Source: Sacculina carcini
Lineage: Eukaryota; Arthropoda; Thecostraca; Sacculinidae
NCBI GenBank assembly: GCA_916048095.2
Contig: OU696595.1
Span: 1,291,795-1,355,794 of the forward strand
Direction of reading: 5' to 3'
Length of the DNA: 64,000 bases
Position numbers and translations under genes: made by a program
Notes under the pieces: generated by a model
Databases searched by the model: none
Told to the model about the DNA's origin: nothing
Seen by the model: the letters and a program-made list of their open reading frames with translations, nothing else
Shown: positions 61,601 through 64,000 of the stretch, piece after piece
Layout of the letters: each line of letters begins with the position of its first letter
Position numbering within the stretch: the stretch's first letter is position 1

Positions 61601-62999
61601 GATTGACACCACCCTGGAGGCGGTGCGAGCTGCATCTCTGGCCGACGATGAGTGTCGCCAATTGATGACGTACGTGCTGGGCGGTTTCCCTCAGCACAAA
61701 CATCTGCTGCCCGCCAGTCTCCACCCATTCTGGGGCGTGCGCGACCAGCTCACTGCGGACCATGGGCTGATCCTGGTCGGCTGCCGCCTGCTTGTGCCCA
61801 GGTGTTTGCGGAAGGACACCCTCCGTCGGCTCCACGACGGTCACCAGGGGCAGGCCAGGACTGTGCAACGCGCACGGCAAACTGTCTTCTGGCCGGGCCT
61901 GAACAACGAAATCGCCACTGCCGTAGCATCGTGCCGAAAATGTCTGCAGTACAAAGACAGCCAGCAAAAAGAGCCATACCTGACGGAACCGCACCCGACA
62001 CGTCCTTTCGAATCGGTGTCCGCGGATTTTTTCCAACACGCAGGGAAGACCTACCTCGTGTACGCGGACCGGTTCTCCAACTGGCCACTGGTGTTCGACT
62101 GTGGCCGTGACACCTCGGCTCATCAGCTGGTGAAGCTGCTACGACATGTGTTCGCCATGACGGGGGTTCCGACCATACTGTCGTCAGACGGCGGTCCACA
62201 GTTCACGGCGCGCCACACGGCCGAATTTCTGCGACTTTGGCACATACGCCATCGTGTCTCCAGTCCGCACTTCCCGTCTTCTAATGGGCACGCTGAGTCC
62301 GCCGTGAAACGGGTGAAGCGGCTCATTCAGAAGGCGGCGCACGACGGGAACATCGACACAGACGCCTTTGTCGCCGGTCTGTTGGAGCTGTGCAACGCGC
62401 CGGGTGCCGATGGTCGCTCCCCCGCGCAGCTTTTGTACGGCCGCCCCGTGTCGTCCGCCGTTCCCGCGCATCCACGCTCGTTTCTGCCGGAGTGGCAGCC
62501 GCCCACCGCTGAGTGCGACCGGCGAGCGGCGAGCTTGCACAACAAGCAGGTCGCCCAATACAACCGGTCGGCTAAGGTGTTGCCGCCGTTGCTGCCCGGC
62601 ACTACGGTGGCTCTCCAGGACCCGACATCCGGTCGCTGGGACCGGACTGGCGTGGTCGCCATGACTGGCCGTCGCCGCCAGTACGCGGTGCGCCTGCCAC
62701 ACGGCGGTCTCTACTGGCGCAACCGTAGACACCTGCGACCAGCAGCCAACACACCCTCGCCCGTGGTACAGCCGCCGCTCGAAGTGCAGCCGCCGCCATC
62801 TGTTGGCACGGCGCCGCTACCGTCGCAGGAGACCAGAAGCAGACCCGCATCACCGCCGCCGCCGCCGGGGGAGAATGTGGGCGGTACATCGGAGGCCTCA
62901 CGAACCCCGCAATTCCGCCGGAGCGCCCGAACACGCAGACCACCGTCGCATCTGAGCGATTACGTCTGCAGAGCCGACAGCGCCCCCTCCACCACTTGA
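58626..62999 (+). CDS. Gypsy A gag-pol polyprotein
   Basis: 1,457 codons from ATG at 58,626, whose A is the last LTR base. Gag with FTSWKERVLAYTTL and RRRFFTRRQRDGE; knuckles CVRCGGHHQTVPC (residue 261) and CRRCGKRGHYSRVC. Protease WRCDSGADVSVID (D at 364). RT: DWCSPIVVVGKR, RLTVDFTRLNRF, LTTFITPWGRFRF and KIVDDVLVY (IVDD 684-687, an unusual first residue). RNase H: LETDAAREKGLGF and VVTDHKPLV. Integrase: HDGHQG…CRKC zinc site and core D1134, D1188, E1224 (DD35E), then a C-terminal domain (LYWRNRRHLRPA). No stop or shift separates gag from pol. No envelope gene. Confidence 0.96.
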   Translation: MAQPLRDEQQQKLDQLTELVTQLARQQLVMAAPASSPAVAPHTMAHCQPPARLAYAASAADFTSWKERVLAYTTLSGSDSLSPAQQQALLTTLLDDEWCRVIRHSLTLPATADLPACIRLLEEHQQSRQNVLVERRRFFTRRQRDGENVGECLRSLREIAASCDFCPACRDERLRDQLVMGTADSAALHQLLQVAHKDLTLKKATQVCQTAESARQDAAAMRNTGPDVADSSAPRAEVAAVSHLQPRMCDAHAHSNDSVPCVRCGGHHQTVPCRAAESMCRRCGKRGHYSRVCRSSQLGTRRRRDNFLRDVADVADEVDDENTLDMCPYIGDVVDGQKHTRLTAVHIAVSAEGRAPREIKWRCDSGADVSVIDAGVAKQLGVAASSLRPPSSRLRVANGQLLLCLGTCEAVLRLGDASCRSTLYVVPSVRCALLCWRDAVELRLLHRAFPRQMSREQHLQQVAAGPAAVQQCPRWTNTTQPTAADRRAHSEQLIAAFPRVFSTDGPLREMKGGAMRIDLRDEAVPYNVTAPRSVPFCHRAQAQQQLELLQQQGVIEPVSHPTDWCSPIVVVGKRKADGTPNGCRLTVDFTRLNRFVRRPTHPVRSPVEAVSSMGLGNRWFTQVDALQGYFQVPLRREHRDLTTFITPWGRFRFCRAPMGLVSSGDEFNRRGDVALSGLPDSCKIVDDVLVYTASYDEHLQRVWQLLQRFDDAGVTLNLQKFMFAATSANFCGFHINASGFTVDHKKIRALAEFPAPTDLTSLRSFLGLANQFGDFSDSIASAAEPLRQLLRKGVEWQWTTQHDAAFTAVKRALASPPVLGHFDPTRPTMLETDAAREKGLGFVLRQRDDQGRWQLIQCGSRFVSDTESRYAVCELEMLAVVWACQKCHQYLAGLPTFSVVTDHKPLVPILNEKALGDISNPRLQRMRQRLLHLTFVASWRPGAKHNIADALSRAPSQPADADADVDECSSGFFVQTLDAFTDADDLGHRTSPIDTTLEAVRAASLADDECRQLMTYVLGGFPQHKHLLPASLHPFWGVRDQLTADHGLILVGCRLLVPRCLRKDTLRRLHDGHQGQARTVQRARQTVFWPGLNNEIATAVASCRKCLQYKDSQQKEPYLTEPHPTRPFESVSADFFQHAGKTYLVYADRFSNWPLVFDCGRDTSAHQLVKLLRHVFAMTGVPTILSSDGGPQFTARHTAEFLRLWHIRHRVSSPHFPSSNGHAESAVKRVKRLIQKAAHDGNIDTDAFVAGLLELCNAPGADGRSPAQLLYGRPVSSAVPAHPRSFLPEWQPPTAECDRRAASLHNKQVAQYNRSAKVLPPLLPGTTVALQDPTSGRWDRTGVVAMTGRRRQYAVRLPHGGLYWRNRRHLRPAANTPSPVVQPPLEVQPPPSVGTAPLPSQETRSRPASPPPPPGENVGGTSEASRTPQFRRSARTRRPPSHLSDYVCRADSAPSTT
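58627..58644 (+). promoter_or_regulatory. probable primer binding site
   Basis: TGGCGCAGCCGCTGCG directly abuts the LTR end. TGG complements the CCA of a tRNA. The first eleven bases are the same in Gypsy B (13,937). The tRNA species is not determined. The bases also encode the first codons of gag. Confidence 0.75.
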
Positions 63000-63007
63000 A
63001 GGGGAGA
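62999..63007 (+). promoter_or_regulatory. Gypsy A polypurine tract
   Basis: AAGGGGAGA between the pol stop and the 3' LTR; the primer for plus-strand DNA in this class. Confidence 0.85.
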
Positions 63008-63183
63008 TGTAGTGTGTGCCTACACCGCCAGAGGGCGCGAGGGTACTAGGCGTGGGTGACGCTAACGGCCGTCAGCCAGTGTGTGTACAGCAGTGGTGGT
63101 GTGTGTGTCGTGGCCTTGTATCATTCTATTGTTGTTGTATTGTTATTGTTATTGTTGTGTTGAGTGCTATAATATATCGTACA
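63008..63183 (+). repeat. Gypsy A 3' LTR
   Basis: 176 bp, no difference from the 5' LTR found by eye, followed by ATACG. Confidence 0.97.
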
Positions 63184-63660
63184 ATACGGACAGAAAACAA
63201 AGCTAATGCATTAATTTATATTCATCAAGACACTCAAATTTATGAACTGCATAATTATTTCATATGACTGTGCGGTACCTTTGTCGAGTTGTCACGTAAT
63301 TCAGCTTGTTTCTGCGAGTCAATATGTATGTCTGTGTGTGCGTGAACATTGTTCGTGTGTTTGTGCTCACGTCTGCATGTGAGAATAATTTGCTGAATAT
63401 TATTATAAGGGGTACTGATTTGACTCTTGAGCTTAACCTTGGGAAAATGACACAGTCTCACGCTGCAAACATCCCATGATATTTCCCGTCTCGTGCATAT
63501 TGATAAGTGTTACTGTGTAGTATCGAGTATAAAGAGCTCATACATTGTACTATCCCACACTCCAAACATGTACTCTGGCTCATGTCAATTTCTTAATATG
63601 AAGAGAATCAATCCAGCGTATCTGTAGTGTCTATGGTGATCCATTATTGTCTCTCATATT
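63184..63660. repeat. hAT-like element, interior right part
   Basis: From about 63,430 (GGAAAATGACACAGTCTCAC … AAAGAGCTCATACATTGTAC … CACTCCAAACAT) this is a diverged match to 42,125-42,300 in the hAT-like element at 41,389. With 58,259-58,450 it forms the host element of Gypsy A. Its right terminus was not found before the window end. Confidence 0.6.
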
Positions 63661-64000
63661 GTGTTAGTTGCGTTTATGCGCTCATTGAGACGATGAAGTG
63701 TAACTGGTCAGCCAATCGTGTAATCGCAATGTAAAATCGTGTAAATCGTAAATCGTGTAAATCGAGCCTCACGCTCTTATGCGACAATTATTCTGCATAT
63801 AGATTGTCTGATGTGTATTGGCTTATTATTATGCATAGTGAATGTTGGTGCCGTTAAAACTATACTGTCATCACTATCTAATGCGTGTGTGTTTGTGTTT
63901 ATCACTCTGTTTGAGTAGCAAAGGACCTAATGGCCCAGCTCGGTGAGTAATTGTTCTATACAACCAATGATCATACACATTTTGTCATTAAAATGACGGT
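63661..64000. other. unassigned stretch
   Basis: No gene or repeat border seen. A short run of AATCGTGTAA-like repeats lies at 63,714-63,760. Confidence 0.5.

Larger units (their letters stand above)
58451..63183 (+). mobile_element. Ty3/gypsy family A, complete and apparently intact
   Basis: Two 176-bp LTRs that read identical, 5-bp duplication ATACG (58,446-58,450 and 63,184-63,188), primer-site-like TGGCGCAGCCG right after the 5' LTR, purine tract AAGGGGAGA right before the 3' LTR and one uninterrupted gag-pol frame. 4,733 bp, much more GC-rich than its surroundings. Everything needed for mobility is present except that expression cannot be judged. It is the youngest insertion in the window. 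Confidence 0.97.

Noticed and set aside
1-64000. Host genes or tRNA/rRNA genes
   Set aside because: I looked at all long frames and at intergenic stretches and each protein-like signal fits a transposon family. A tRNA or small RNA scan by eye is not reliable, so weak candidates could be missed.

Overview
This window is metazoan DNA made almost entirely of transposable elements, tandem repeats and local duplications. I see no host protein-coding gene, rRNA or tRNA. Ty3/gypsy and BEL/Pao LTR elements, CR1/L2-like, Tx1/L1-like and RTE-like LINEs and hAT-like elements occurring together suggest an invertebrate animal, but the species cannot be named from sequence alone.

Layout. 1-4,556: decayed BEL/Pao element (minus strand) running off the left edge. 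4,568-9,202: an unclassified ~1 kb repeat module ending in a 22-bp minisatellite, then a Tx1/L1-like LINE with an open 1,019-codon frame. 9,203-20,226: hAT-like fragments, a truncated CR1/L2-like LINE, a second module, a LINE fragment, and Gypsy family B split by a CR1/L2-like LINE. 20,227-22,700: fragments of Gypsy C, a LINE and 29-bp tandem repeats. 23,337-32,584: a complete but decayed Gypsy D (minus strand, 475-bp LTRs, 5-bp duplication AAATG) split by a plus-strand LINE that carries a 2A-like peptide after a hydrophobic leader. 33,187-39,953: third module and a near full-length CR1/L2-like LINE. 40,185-49,151: a second copy of the 4.6-19.7 kb block. 49,152-51,620: sixth module, then LINE ORF1 and gypsy integrase scraps. 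51,640-55,077: RTE-like LINE whose frame is broken by one stop codon. 55,140-58,257: Gypsy C 3' end, a 187-bp hAT-like MITE, LINE and gypsy scraps, a decamer array and a minisatellite. 58,451-63,183: an intact Gypsy A with identical 176-bp LTRs, inserted in a diverged hAT-like element. 63,660-64,000: nothing recognised.

How the parts relate. Insertions are nested several levels deep, and the duplicated blocks supply empty-site controls inside the window: the LINE in Gypsy B copy 1 is missing from copy 2, and the Tx1-like LINE is missing from the matching locus near 41.2-42.8 kb. Insertion, segmental duplication and tandem-array expansion together built the region. The best candidates for current or recent activity are Gypsy A and the Tx1-like LINE. 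The biologically most interesting item is the LINE at 25,361-29,900, whose 2A-like motif should separate a cysteine-rich hydrophobic leader from the endonuclease/reverse transcriptase during translation. The most likely undescribed item is the repeat module with its minisatellite, present six times.
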